Source: Massilia litorea (lineage in GTDB: Bacteria; Pseudomonadota; Gammaproteobacteria; Burkholderiales; Burkholderiaceae_D). From it: a DNA stretch of 64,000 nucleotides. The notes beneath the pieces are model-generated. The model was given only the letters and a program-made list of their open reading frames with translations. It was not told the DNA's origin and did not search any database. Within the stretch, counting starts at the first letter, position 1. Every line of letters begins with the position of its first letter. The stretch lies in contig NZ_CP062941.1 of NCBI RefSeq assembly GCF_015101885.1, forward strand, positions 1,302,001 to 1,366,000, read 5' to 3'. The translations under genes and the position numbers were made by a program. Below are positions 43,888 to 52,507 of the stretch, piece by piece.

Positions 43888-44844
43888 ATGAGCTTCCTGA
43901 CCCTGGATCTGAACCTGCTGCGCGTGTTCGACGCAGTCATGACCGAACAAAATTTAACGCGCGCTGCCGGCCATCTCGCCATGACGCAGCCGGCGGTATC
44001 GAACGCGATCAAACGCCTGCGCGAGAGCCTGGGCGACGAACTCCTGATCCGCACCGCCTATGGCGTGAAACCGACGCCGCGCGCGGAAGCGCTGTGGCCA
44101 TCCGTGCGCGCGGCCCTGGCCTCGCTGGAAGCGGCGGTGATGCCGGAAACCTTCGACGTCTCGAAAGCGCAAGCGACCTTCAGGATGGCAATGGCCGACG
44201 CCACCGCCGCCTATTGGTTGCCGTCGCTCATGCGTTCGATCGAAAGCGAGGCGCCGGGGGTGAACATCCGCATGGTGCCGCTGACGACGCGCGAACCGCG
44301 TCCGATGCTGCTGCGCGGCGATATCGACCTCGCCGTCGGCTTTTTCCCGGGCGTGGCGGCGCAGCTGTCGTATGAGACCGGGTCGCCGATTCACCACGAG
44401 CGCCTGTATTCCGGCCAATATGTGTGCGTGATGCGCAAGAACCACCCGCTCGCCGGCAACAAGCTCGACCTCGACACCTATTGCAAGGCGAACCATTTAC
44501 TCGTGAGTTTCTCCGGCCGCGCGCACGGCCTGGTCGACGAAGCGCTGGCGCAAATCGGCCGCGAGCGCCGCATTTTACTGACCGTGAACCAGTTTTTTAC
44601 CGCGGGACGGGTGGTGGCGAATTCGGATTTGATTACCGTGCTGCCGAAGCACCTGATGGTCTCGACCGGCATGACGGAATCGCTGGTCTGGCGCGAACTG
44701 CCGTTCGCCCTGCCGGCCGTGCACCTGGACATGCTCTGGCACGAACGCGACGGCCGCAGCCCGGCGCACCGCTGGTTGCGGAATAACCTGGAATCGACGG
44801 CGGCGCAGGCGACGGCGCCGAAGGGCGAGCGCGTCGCCGCCTGA
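43888..44844 (+). CDS. LysR-family transcriptional regulator (NodD/PcpR-like group)
   Basis: This 318-residue protein begins with LTLDLNLLRVFDAVMTEQNLTRAAGHLAMTQPAVSNAIKRLRESLGDELLIRTAYGVKPT, a helix-turn-helix of the LysR group that contains NodD- and LinR/PcpR-like regulators, then the effector domain (about 95-300). The ATG at 43888 is used because the 28 residues before it are not family-like. The region upstream to 43721 is AT-rich. Its target is unknown. Confidence 0.9.
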   Translation: MSFLTLDLNLLRVFDAVMTEQNLTRAAGHLAMTQPAVSNAIKRLRESLGDELLIRTAYGVKPTPRAEALWPSVRAALASLEAAVMPETFDVSKAQATFRMAMADATAAYWLPSLMRSIESEAPGVNIRMVPLTTREPRPMLLRGDIDLAVGFFPGVAAQLSYETGSPIHHERLYSGQYVCVMRKNHPLAGNKLDLDTYCKANHLLVSFSGRAHGLVDEALAQIGRERRILLTVNQFFTAGRVVANSDLITVLPKHLMVSTGMTESLVWRELPFALPAVHLDMLWHERDGRSPAHRWLRNNLESTAAQATAPKGERVAA

Positions 44845-44877
44845 TCGAGGGCGGCAAGCTTGACTGAAGCGACGAAG

Positions 44878-45333
44878 TCAGCGGATCGGCAGCTTCGTCG
44901 TATTTTTCACTTCTTCCATCACCGCATAGGTGTGCGTCTCGCGCACGCCCTTCTGCAACAAGGTTTTTCCCAGGAATTCGCGGTAGGCCGCCATGTCCTT
45001 GACGCGCGCTTTCACGAGATAGTCGAAGCCGCCGGCCACCATATGGCATTCCAGCACTTCCGGGATCAGCTGCACGCTCTGTTTAAACGCATCGAACACT
45101 TCCGGCGTGGTGCGGTCGAGCACAACTTCAATAAAAACCAGCAGTGACACATCCAGCAGTTGCGGATTCAACTGGGCCGTGTATCCCATGATGTAGCCGG
45201 ACTCGTGCAGTTTGCGCACGCGCTCGAGGCAGGCTGCCGGCGACAGGTTCACCCGGGTGGCGAGCTCGACATTGCTGATGCGGCCGTCGTTCTGCAACTC
45301 GGCGAGAATTTTTTTCGATATCTTGTCCAGCAT
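44878..45333 (-). CDS. Lrp/AsnC-family regulator divergent from putA (putative PutR)
   Basis: This 151-residue protein has the helix-turn-helix MLDKISKKILAELQNDGRISNVELATRVNLSPAACLERVRKLHESGYIMGYTAQLNP and the RAM domain (VFIEVVLDRTTPEVFDAFKQS, CHMVAGGFDYLVKARVKDM). It resembles BkdR/PutR-type activators of amino acid catabolism. AGGAG is 7 bp before ATG 45333. It faces putA across 204 bp that hold a near-perfect palindrome, and PutA here has no DNA-binding domain of its own, so this gene is the natural proline-responsive regulator. The function is inferred. Confidence 0.88.
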   Translation of the reverse strand: MLDKISKKILAELQNDGRISNVELATRVNLSPAACLERVRKLHESGYIMGYTAQLNPQLLDVSLLVFIEVVLDRTTPEVFDAFKQSVQLIPEVLECHMVAGGFDYLVKARVKDMAAYREFLGKTLLQKGVRETHTYAVMEEVKNTTKLPIR

Positions 45334-45359
45334 GCCGTCTCTCCTGGGCGTAAATATTA

Positions 45360-45382
45360 TTTGGTCGAATTCTCGCACCAAA
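45360..45382. promoter_or_regulatory. Near-palindrome between putR-like gene and putA, likely Lrp-type operator
   Basis: TTTGGT (45360-45365) and ACCAAA (45377-45382) flank CGAATTCTCGC, itself nearly symmetric. It lies 27 bp upstream of the regulator gene. Confidence 0.5.
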
Positions 45383-45463
45383 AACTATCTATTGCTAGTG
45401 CCCCGTAAAAACAGAATTAATCCAGAAGAAATCCTTCTACAATCAAACGATTGAAGCACGTAC

Positions 45464-45502
45464 CAAAACGCGCCGGCTGCCCCTGCAGACTGGCGCGTTT
45501 TG
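45464..45502 (+). promoter_or_regulatory. Hairpin in the putA leader, possible attenuator
   Basis: CAAAACGCGCC (45464-45474) and GGCGCGTTTTG (45492-45502) are perfect 11-bp arms around a 17-base loop, ending in TTTTG 35 bp before the putA start. It looks like a weak intrinsic terminator inside the leader. Confidence 0.5.
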
Positions 45503-45537
45503 CTGTGCGCCCCTTGACCTACCCTGATAAGACCACC

Positions 45538-48500
45538 ATGCAGATCGCCGCCAATTCGGCCACCACCTTCGTTCCGTTCGACGCGTTTCAGGCCGAAATC
45601 AAGCCGGACCAATCTCCCTTGCGTGCCGCCATCACGGCCGCCTACCGGCGCGACGAAAACGAAGCCGTCAACTGGCTGCTGGCGCAAGGCGCGCGGCCGA
45701 GTGCGGACGCGAAACCGCTGGCGCACCGACTGGTCTCCGCCGTGCGCGCCAAACGCACGCGCGCTTCCGGCGTCGATGCCCTGATGCACGAATTCTCGCT
45801 ATCGTCGGAAGAGGGCGTTGCCCTGATGTGCCTGGCCGAAGCGCTGCTGCGTATTCCCGACAGCGCCACCGCCGACCGCCTGATCGCCGATAAAATCAGC
45901 CGCGGCGACTGGCGCAGCCACCTGGGCGAATCGCCCTCCCTGTTCGTGAACGCCGCGACCTGGGGCCTGCTCATTACCGGCAAGCTGGTCTCGAGCAACA
46001 GCGAACGCGGCCTCGGTTCGGCCATGACGCGCTTGATCGCCAAGGGCGGCGAACCGCTGATCCGCAAGGGCGTCGACCTCGCCATGCGTATGCTCGGCAA
46101 CCAGTTCGTAACCGGCCAGACGATCGACGAAGCCCTCAAAAACAGCCAGCCCAACGAGGCACGCGGTTATCAATACTCGTACGACATGCTGGGCGAAGCG
46201 GCGCTGACGGAAGCAGACGCGCAAAGCTATTACGCCTCGTATGAAAAGGCGATCCATGCGATCGGCAAGGCCTCGAATGGGCGCGGCATCAAGGACGGTC
46301 CCGGCATTTCCATTAAACTGTCGGCCCTGCACCCGCGCTACAGCCGCGCCCAGCATGCGCGCGTGATGAGCGAACTGCTGCCGCGCGTGCGCAGCCTGGT
46401 CTTGCTCGCGAAGGGCTACGACATCGGCATCAATATCGATGCGGAAGAAGCGGACCGCCTCGAGATCTCGCTCGACATGCTGGAAGCCCTCGCTTTCGAC
46501 GCCGAGCTGGCCGGTTTCGAAGGCATCGGCCTGGTGGTGCAGGGTTATCAAAAACGCTGCCCCTTCGTGATCGACTACGTGATCGATCTGGCGAAACGCA
46601 GTGGCCGCAAGTTCATGGTGCGTTTAGTAAAGGGGGCGTATTGGGATGCCGAGATCAAGCGCGCGCAAGTGGACGGCATGCCGGGCTATCCGGTGTACAC
46701 GAGAAAGGTGTACACGGACGTGTCCTATTTGACTTGCGCTCGTAAACTGCTGGGCGCAACAGACCTGATCTACGCCCAGTTCGCGACCCACAATGCCCAT
46801 ACCTTGTCCGTGATCTACACCTGGGCCAAGGAAAGCGGCGTCGAGAACTATGAATTCCAGTGCCTGCACGGCATGGGAGAAACCCTGTACGACCAGGTCG
46901 TCGGCAAGGAAAATTTGAATAAGACCTGCCGCATCTATGCGCCGGTCGGTTCGCACGAAACCCTGCTCGCCTACCTCGTGCGCCGCCTGCTGGAAAATGG
47001 CGCGAATTCTTCGTTCGTGAACCAGATCGTCGACGAAAAGGTCGCGATCGAAACCCTGTTAAACGATCCGTTCGAGGTGGCGCGCGCCAGCGGCGGCCTG
47101 CCGCACACGGGCATTGCCCTGCCGCGCGCGCTGTTCGGCGGCGAACGTCACAATTCGGCCGGCATCGACCTGACGAATGAGGATGCGTTGCGCGTCCTCG
47201 GTACCGAACTGTCGCGCCAGCGTGTTTATGAAGCGGCGCCGCTGATCGCCGGCAAGGTCGACGGGGCGGACACGCTGCCGGTGCGCAACCCGGCCCAAAA
47301 CGCCGACCTCGTCGGCCAAGTGCAGGAAGCCTCGACAAGCGACGTCGAAACGGCGCTGGCCGCCGCTACCGCTTTTACGAGCGAGTGGAACAGCAGCGCC
47401 AACCGCGAGCGCGCGGCAATGCTCGACCGCGTGGCCGACTTGTTCGAAGCCAATTGCGCCGAGCTGATGGCCCTGGCCGTGCGCGAAGCGGGCAAATCGC
47501 TGCCGAATGCGATCGCCGAAATCCGCGAAGCCGTCGACTTTTTGCGCTATTACGGTGCCCAGATCAAGGACGTGCCGGCTGCCGAGGCGCTGGGCCCGGT
47601 CACCTGCATCAGCCCCTGGAACTTCCCGCTTGCGATTTTCACGGGCCAGGTCGCCGCGGCGCTGGCCGCCGGTAACGTCGTGCTGGCGAAACCGGCGGAA
47701 CAGACGCCCCTGATCGCGCACCGCGCCGTCGAACTGTTTTACCAAGCAGGCATTCCGCGCGCCGCGCTGCAATTGCTGCCGGGCCGCGGCGAAGTCGTCG
47801 GCGCCGCCCTCACGGCGGATCCGCGTATAAAAGGCGTGATTTTTACGGGGTCGACCGAAGTCGCCCAGCTGATCAACCGCACGCTGGCCAAACGCGGAGA
47901 GAACGAGGGCATCGACATCCCGCTGGTGGCGGAAACCGGCGGCCAGAACGCCTTGATCGTCGACTCTTCGGCCTTGCCCGAGCAGGTCGTGCAGGACGTG
48001 TTGAGCTCGGCTTTCGATTCCGCCGGCCAGCGCTGCTCGGCGCTGCGCGTCCTGTTCCTGCAGGAACACATTGCCGACAAGACGATCCGGATGCTGAAAG
48101 GTGCCTTGCAGGAGTTGCGCGTCGGTAGCCCGGACCGCCTGGCGACCGACATCGGTCCGGTGATCGACCAGGAGGCCCAGCGCAACCTGCTGGCCCACAT
48201 CGAGCGTACCAAAGCCACCGCGAAACAGCATTTCGCGCTCGACTTGCCGGCCTCCGTTACTTCGCAAGGCACCTTCGTGCCGCCGACCGTGCTGGAAATC
48301 GGTTCGCTGGCGGAACTGAAGCACGAAGTCTTCGGTCCGGTGCTGCACATCGTGCGTTACCGCCGCGCCGACCTGAATCAGGTCGTCGATGCGATCAATG
48401 CCACCGGGTACGGCCTGACCCTGGGCGTGCACTCGCGCATCGACGAGACCATCGATTTCATCAGGGGCCGCGCCCACGTCGGCAACATCTACGTGAACCG

Positions 48501-49185
48501 GAATATCGTCGGCGCCGTCGTCGGCGTGCAGCCCTTCGGTGGCGAGGGCAAATCCGGCACCGGCCCGAAGGCGGGCGGTCCGCTCTACATCAAGCGCCTG
48601 CAGCGCCAGGCGGCGCCCTTGCCGGTGCACGGCACGGCGGCGTATGCGGCCCTCGCGGCGCTGCAAGTCTGGGCGCGTGCCAATGGCCACGAGGACATCG
48701 TTGCCCTGGGCGATATCTATGCCCGCAGCCAGCTGAACGGCACCACGCTCGCCTTGCCGGGTCCGACCGGAGAGAAAAACAGCTTGTCCTTCCATGCACG
48801 GGGCGTCGTCCTGTGTGCGGCGCGCTCCACGAAGGGCATGCTGAACCAGCTGGCCGCCACCATGGCGACGGGCAATCGCGCCTTCGTGCTGGCGGGCAGC
48901 CAGGTTGCGATGCCCGAAGAACTGCCGCCGGAAGTCAAGGACCGCATCCGTTTTATTGGCGCGGCGGAAGTGGACAACTGTGCATTCGAGATCGCGCTGG
49001 TGGAAAGCGGCCTGCAGGGCAGCCTGCGCTCGCAGCTGGCGGCACGTCCGGGCGCGATCGTCGGCATCGTCGATACCGATGCAGTATCTGCCGTTCCCGT
49101 GTGGCGCCTGGTGGCGGAACGCGCACTGTGCGTCAACACGACTGCGGCTGGCGGCAACGCAAGCCTCATGACCCTGGGGCTGTAA
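45538..49185 (+). CDS. putA: Bifunctional proline dehydrogenase/L-glutamate gamma-semialdehyde dehydrogenase
   Basis: PutA oxidises proline to glutamate in two steps with substrate channelling. The 1,215-residue protein has an alpha-helical arm (about 1-150), the FAD-dependent proline dehydrogenase barrel (about 165-480, with GPGISIKLSALHPRYSRAQ, MVRLVKGAYWDAEIKRAQ and the flavin-contact region FQCLHGMGETLYDQV), and the aldehyde dehydrogenase domain (about 545-1000, with CISPWNFPLAIFTGQ, VAETGGQNALIV and catalytic Cys in SAGQRCSALR). A C-terminal vestigial ALDH-like domain (about 1030-1215) follows, as in long PutA. The N-terminal ribbon-helix-helix DNA-binding domain of E. coli PutA is missing. 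The start at ATG 45538 is the best fit. The alanine dehydrogenase gene lies 33 bp downstream. Confidence 0.96.
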   Translation: MQIAANSATTFVPFDAFQAEIKPDQSPLRAAITAAYRRDENEAVNWLLAQGARPSADAKPLAHRLVSAVRAKRTRASGVDALMHEFSLSSEEGVALMCLAEALLRIPDSATADRLIADKISRGDWRSHLGESPSLFVNAATWGLLITGKLVSSNSERGLGSAMTRLIAKGGEPLIRKGVDLAMRMLGNQFVTGQTIDEALKNSQPNEARGYQYSYDMLGEAALTEADAQSYYASYEKAIHAIGKASNGRGIKDGPGISIKLSALHPRYSRAQHARVMSELLPRVRSLVLLAKGYDIGINIDAEEADRLEISLDMLEALAFDAELAGFEGIGLVVQGYQKRCPFVIDYVIDLAKRSGRKFMVRLVKGAYWDAEIKRAQVDGMPGYPVYTRKVYTDVSYLTCARKLLGATDLIYAQFATHNAHTLSVIYTWAKESGVENYEFQCLHGMGETLYDQVVGKENLNKTCRIYAPVGSHETLLAYLVRRLLENGANSSFVNQIVDEKVAIETLLNDPFEVARASGGLPHTGIALPRALFGGERHNSAGIDLTNEDALRVLGTELSRQRVYEAAPLIAGKVDGADTLPVRNPAQNADLVGQVQEASTSDVETALAAATAFTSEWNSSANRERAAMLDRVADLFEANCAELMALAVREAGKSLPNAIAEIREAVDFLRYYGAQIKDVPAAEALGPVTCISPWNFPLAIFTGQVAAALAAGNVVLAKPAEQTPLIAHRAVELFYQAGIPRAALQLLPGRGEVVGAALTADPRIKGVIFTGSTEVAQLINRTLAKRGENEGIDIPLVAETGGQNALIVDSSALPEQVVQDVLSSAFDSAGQRCSALRVLFLQEHIADKTIRMLKGALQELRVGSPDRLATDIGPVIDQEAQRNLLAHIERTKATAKQHFALDLPASVTSQGTFVPPTVLEIGSLAELKHEVFGPVLHIVRYRRADLNQVVDAINATGYGLTLGVHSRIDETIDFIRGRAHVGNIYVNRNIVGAVVGVQPFGGEGKSGTGPKAGGPLYIKRLQRQAAPLPVHGTAAYAALAALQVWARANGHEDIVALGDIYARSQLNGTTLALPGPTGEKNSLSFHARGVVLCAARSTKGMLNQLAATMATGNRAFVLAGSQVAMPEELPPEVKDRIRFIGAAEVDNCAFEIALVESGLQGSLRSQLAARPGAIVGIVDTDAVSAVPVWRLVAERALCVNTTAAGGNASLMTLGL

Positions 49186-49218
49186 TCATGTAGTGAGCTT
49201 TTTCAACTGGAGGAAGAC

Positions 49219-50334
49219 ATGTTAGTTGGCGTTCCAAAAGAGATCAAAAACCACGAGTACCGGGTCGGCCTGACCCCGCCTTCCGTGCACGAGCTGGTCG
49301 CACGGGGGCATCAAGTGATTGTCCAGAAGAACGCCGGTACCGAGATCGGCCTCCTTGACGAGCAATACGTGGCGGCCGGCGCCACCATCGTCGACACGGC
49401 CCAGGAGATCTTTGCCCGTGCCGAGATGATCGTCAAGGTCAAGGAACCGCAACCGGGCGAATGCGCGATGCTGCGCGAAGGGCAGATCCTGTACACCTAT
49501 CTGCACCTGGCGCCGGATCCGGAGCAGACGGCGGCCCTGGTGCGATCGAAGGCGGTCTGCATTGCCTACGAGACGATCACTGGTCCCGGCGGCGGCTTGC
49601 CGCTGCTGGCGCCGATGAGCGAAGTGGCGGGGCGGATGTCGATCCAGGCCGGCGCGGCCCATCTGGAAAAATCGAAGGGCGGCATGGGCCTGCTGCTGGG
49701 CGGCGTACCGGGCGTGGCGCCGGGTCACATCGTGATCATCGGCGCCGGCGTGGTCGGCACCAATGCGCTGCAGATGGCGGTCGGCACCGGTGCCCGCGTT
49801 ACCGTGCTCGATAAAAACATCGAGCGCCTGCGCCAGCTGGACCTGGTGTACGGCAACCGCATCGCCACCGTGTATTCGACGGGACACGCGATCGAGGAAG
49901 CGGTGCTGGCGGCCGATCTCGTGATCGGCGGTGTGCTGGTACCGGGTGCGGCCGCGCCGAAGCTGGTCACGCGCAGCATGATTTCAAAAATGAAAAAGGG
50001 GGCAGTCGTGGTCGATGTGGCGATCGACCAGGGCGGCTGCTTCGAGACCTCGCATGCGACGACCCACGCCGACCCGACTTTCGTCGTCGACGGTGTAATC
50101 CACTACTGCGTGGCGAACATGCCGGGCGCCGTGGCCCGTACCTCGACTTTCGCACTGAACAACGCGACGATCGGCCATGCGCTGGCGCTGGCCAGTAAAG
50201 GCTGGCGCCGCGCCTTGCTGGACGACGCCCACCTGCGCCAGGGTTTAAATGTCTGCCAGGGCAAGGTCACCTATGAAGCCGTGGCCAAGACCCTGGGCTA
50301 CGATTACGTGCCCGCCGATTCCCTGCTGGCCTGA
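49219..50334 (+). CDS. ald: Alanine dehydrogenase
   Basis: Ald converts L-alanine to pyruvate and ammonia with NAD. The 371-residue protein has the family start [27 protein letters not shown], the active-site regions VKVKEPQ and YLHLA, and the NAD motif [18 protein letters not shown], with the block [18 protein letters not shown] further on. AGGAAG precedes the start. It sits 33 bp behind putA, so proline and alanine catabolism may be co-expressed under the putative PutR. The 3' end overlaps the convergent mtnN gene by 31 nt. Confidence 0.97.
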   Translation: MLVGVPKEIKNHEYRVGLTPPSVHELVARGHQVIVQKNAGTEIGLLDEQYVAAGATIVDTAQEIFARAEMIVKVKEPQPGECAMLREGQILYTYLHLAPDPEQTAALVRSKAVCIAYETITGPGGGLPLLAPMSEVAGRMSIQAGAAHLEKSKGGMGLLLGGVPGVAPGHIVIIGAGVVGTNALQMAVGTGARVTVLDKNIERLRQLDLVYGNRIATVYSTGHAIEEAVLAADLVIGGVLVPGAAAPKLVTRSMISKMKKGAVVVDVAIDQGGCFETSHATTHADPTFVVDGVIHYCVANMPGAVARTSTFALNNATIGHALALASKGWRRALLDDAHLRQGLNVCQGKVTYEAVAKTLGYDYVPADSLLA

Positions 50335-51104
50335 TCGCTTATTTTCACATCCTGCGCCTGCAGGCAAAAGCGCCTGACGATGTAACAGGCATATACCGCG
50401 GCCACCGATTTTACGAAACGTAAAAAATCGGTGGCCGCGTTTTCATTGGCGTTGTCCGAAATCGTCCGGATCACGGCGCAAGGCACGTCAAGCTCATGGC
50501 AGACCTGGGCCACTGCCGCCCCTTCCATTTCCACCGCCACCAGCCCGGGTAAAGCGGCATTCAAGCCGTTGATGTGCTCGCGGTCATCAATAAACTGGTC
50601 GCCGCTGGCGATCAGGCCGCGGTGAATCCTCGGCCGGGTCAGCCTGAACACCGCTTTTTCATCCGCTGCGATCGCTTCCATGAAATCTTCGTCGAGGAAA
50701 GAGGAGGCGGCGTCAAACAGGCGCGAGGCCAGCTGGTGGTCGGCGGGGAAATGCGTCAAGCCGAGCAAGGGGACTTCGAAGCGTGGAAACAGGGGACTGG
50801 CATCCATGTCGTGCTGGACCAGCGATTCGGCCACCACGATGTCGCCCACGTTCACCGTTTTGTCGCCGCTACCTGCCACACCCGTAAACAGGATGTGGGT
50901 AACTCCGAACTTCTCCACAAGCGTGGTGGTCGTCACCGCGGCGGCAACCTTGCCTATACGCGACAGAACGCACACAGCGTCGATTTCCCACAGCTGTCCG
51001 ACCCAGTACTCGCGTTGACCATGGATGAGCTTGTAGGGGCTCTGCATGGCTTCCACGAGCCCCTGCTGTTCTTCGGACAGCGCGCTGATGATCCCGAGAC
51101 GCAT
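50304..51104 (-). CDS. mtnN: 5'-methylthioadenosine/S-adenosylhomocysteine nucleosidase
   Basis: MtnN (Pfs) splits MTA and SAH to free adenine, part of methionine salvage and autoinducer-2 production. The 266-residue protein has the family start [25 protein letters not shown] and the active-site [20 protein letters not shown], with the catalytic Asp region [14 protein letters not shown]. It is somewhat longer than E. coli MtnN (232) through a loop of about 20 residues and a short tail. ATG 51104 is chosen over an in-frame TTG six codons earlier. Its promoter must lie at the left edge of the origin-like region. Confidence 0.93.
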   Translation of the reverse strand: MRLGIISALSEEQQGLVEAMQSPYKLIHGQREYWVGQLWEIDAVCVLSRIGKVAAAVTTTTLVEKFGVTHILFTGVAGSGDKTVNVGDIVVAESLVQHDMDASPLFPRFEVPLLGLTHFPADHQLASRLFDAASSFLDEDFMEAIAADEKAVFRLTRPRIHRGLIASGDQFIDDREHINGLNAALPGLVAVEMEGAAVAQVCHELDVPCAVIRTISDNANENAATDFLRFVKSVAAVYACYIVRRFCLQAQDVKISDQASRESAGT

Positions 51105-51213
51105 TTTTTGACGGTTTTCCAAGCTGGTGAAAGTGAAAAAAGGCGTTTTTCAGCCGTGGATCAGGGTAAACACCGCTTGTCCACGCTGTTCGCGCTTTTC
51201 TCTGTTTACAGTA

Positions 51214-51432
51214 ATAAAGGTATGTATACAGATTGGTAGTGATAGTAAACGCCTGTTTTTCTGTGGATAAGACGGGTTTACTCCACAAGATCAGCAGTTT
51301 AGGTCGACCTAAACGAGCTGGACAAGGATTGTATCGAGCCTGCACCGATGTTGGAAAAAAAACGTCGGCTTGTCAGTAAACGGTGTTCTGCACATCGGGT
51401 CCTGTGGATATGCAAGGGCTTGTCCACAGCCG
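51214..51432 (+). repeat. Origin module copy 1
   Basis: In order: ATAAAGG, GTATACAG (51224-51231), trinucleotide run TAG-TGA-TAG-TAA (51237-51248), DnaA box TGTGGATAA (51262-51270), box-like TTCTGCACA (51386-51394), TGTGGATAT (51403-51411) and TTGTCCACA (51420-51428). From the first box to the TGTGGATAT box is 141 bp, and from there to the inverted box is 17 bp. Confidence 0.8.
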
Positions 51433-51792
51433 GGATAGCTTTCACCGCGCTTTTAGCCTGGATACGGTCTGGACAGGGATACGGCCAACCGGTTTTGAGG
51501 AAAACGGGGTCCTCATGATCCTTGACGCGATCGTTTTCGCCATCGCCATCGGCATGTTGCTTTCTGCCAAACCATTGAGCAGCCGAACAGCGGCAGCTTG
51601 GCGTTCAGTCCGGAACGCATGCGAACCGATTTTTTTTCCAAGCGCTTGTAAGTCGAAGTCTTGTCTTCAGAGAAACCGGTCGCGTTTTTTTTCCTGCCAA
51701 ACCTTTCAGTTGTCGATAGCAGATGGCTCGTCTCCTGGCCAGGAGCCGGCGCGAGCCGGTTTTCACACACGCTTCGCTTCATCTATTTAATT

Positions 51793-52012
51793 AAATAAGG
51801 ATGTATACAAATTGGTAGTAGTAGTAAACGAGGCGGTTTACTGTGGATAAGCCGGCTTTTCTCCACAGTCTCAAGGGTTTACGCGCGTTTCGATGTCCTG
51901 AACAAGCCCTGTATCGCGCTTGCACCGAAGGTGTACAGATTTTGCGGCGTGCGGATTCGCACTGCTTCTGCACATTCGCTCCTGTGGATATACATGGGTT
52001 TGTCCACAGCCG
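51793..52012 (+). repeat. Origin module copy 2
   Basis: AAATAAGG after the AT-rich 51784-51799, then GTATACAA (51803-51810), perfect trios TAG-TAG-TAG-TAA (51816-51827), TGTGGATAA (51842-51850), TTCTCCACA (51859-51867), TTCTGCACA (51966-51974), TGTGGATAT (51983-51991) and TTGTCCACA (52000-52008). The spacings are again 141 and 17 bp. This is the copy closest to a canonical unwinding element. Confidence 0.85.
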
Positions 52013-52202
52013 CCTGGCCATGCAGGAAGGGGTTTCCTCGAGTGCAGGGACTGGCAGGCAGGAGAGGCGGGTCAAGGCAGGGGCGGTTTCGTAAAACTTG
52101 TCGTGCCAGGATGGATCTGATGCAAGGGGCCAACAGTTCGGGCAGGGAACAAAAAAAATTTTTTGCGAACCCGCGGCCTGCGCGTTCTCAGGTTTACAAC
52201 CA

Positions 52203-52419
52203 AAATAGGTATACAAGGATAGTAGTAGTGTTAACAACTGGCGTTTTCTGTGGATAAGCCGGTTAACGGATGAGAAATCATCGGTTTACGCGCGGTATAA
52301 GCCTGTGATGGCGGCTGTATCGTTGCGGTGACAAATCTGGACAAGATTTTGGCGTCCACAAAAAAACGGGTTTCTGCACAATCCGTTCCTGTGGATATCA
52401 AGAAGCTTATCCACAGATG
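52203..52419 (+). repeat. Origin module copy 3
   Basis: AAATAGG, GTATACAA (52209-52216), trios TAG-TAG-TAG (52220-52228), TGTGGATAA (52249-52257), TTCTGCACA (52372-52380), TGTGGATAT (52390-52398) and perfect TTATCCACA (52407-52415). The spacings are again 141 and 17 bp. Confidence 0.8.
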
Positions 52420-52507
52420 CGCCTCTGGCTTTACGGTGACGATCTGGTAAGCTTGCCTTGGTGAATTGAAAACCGCATTGAAAACCCACTCGACAATGGA
52501 GGCGGAC

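Larger units (their letters stand above)
51123..52507. other. Candidate replication origin: gene-free DnaA-box region with three repeat modules
   Basis: No credible gene fills these 1.4 kb. The region holds at least ten DnaA-box-like 9-mers, including four perfect TTATCCACA/TGTGGATAA boxes (51262-51270, 51842-51850, 52249-52257, 52407-52415) and three TGTGGATAT. They lie in three diverged copies of one module, listed separately. AT-rich blocks (51784-51799, 52150-52165) and A/T tracts are frequent. parS sites and mnmG lie 11 kb to the right and glmU/glmS 15 kb to the left, as in other origin-proximal regions. No dnaA or dnaN is in the window, so a DnaA-titrating cluster is the main alternative. 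Confidence 0.65.

Noticed and set aside
51383-51790. A 135-codon frame inside the origin-like region
   Set aside because: Its composition is mixed and motif-free, it has no ribosome binding site, and it runs through a conserved DnaA-box triplet and T-tracts.
51931-52257. Several 60-110 codon frames in origin modules 2 and 3
   Set aside because: They overlap each other and the repeated binding sites, and no frame is shared between the three modules.
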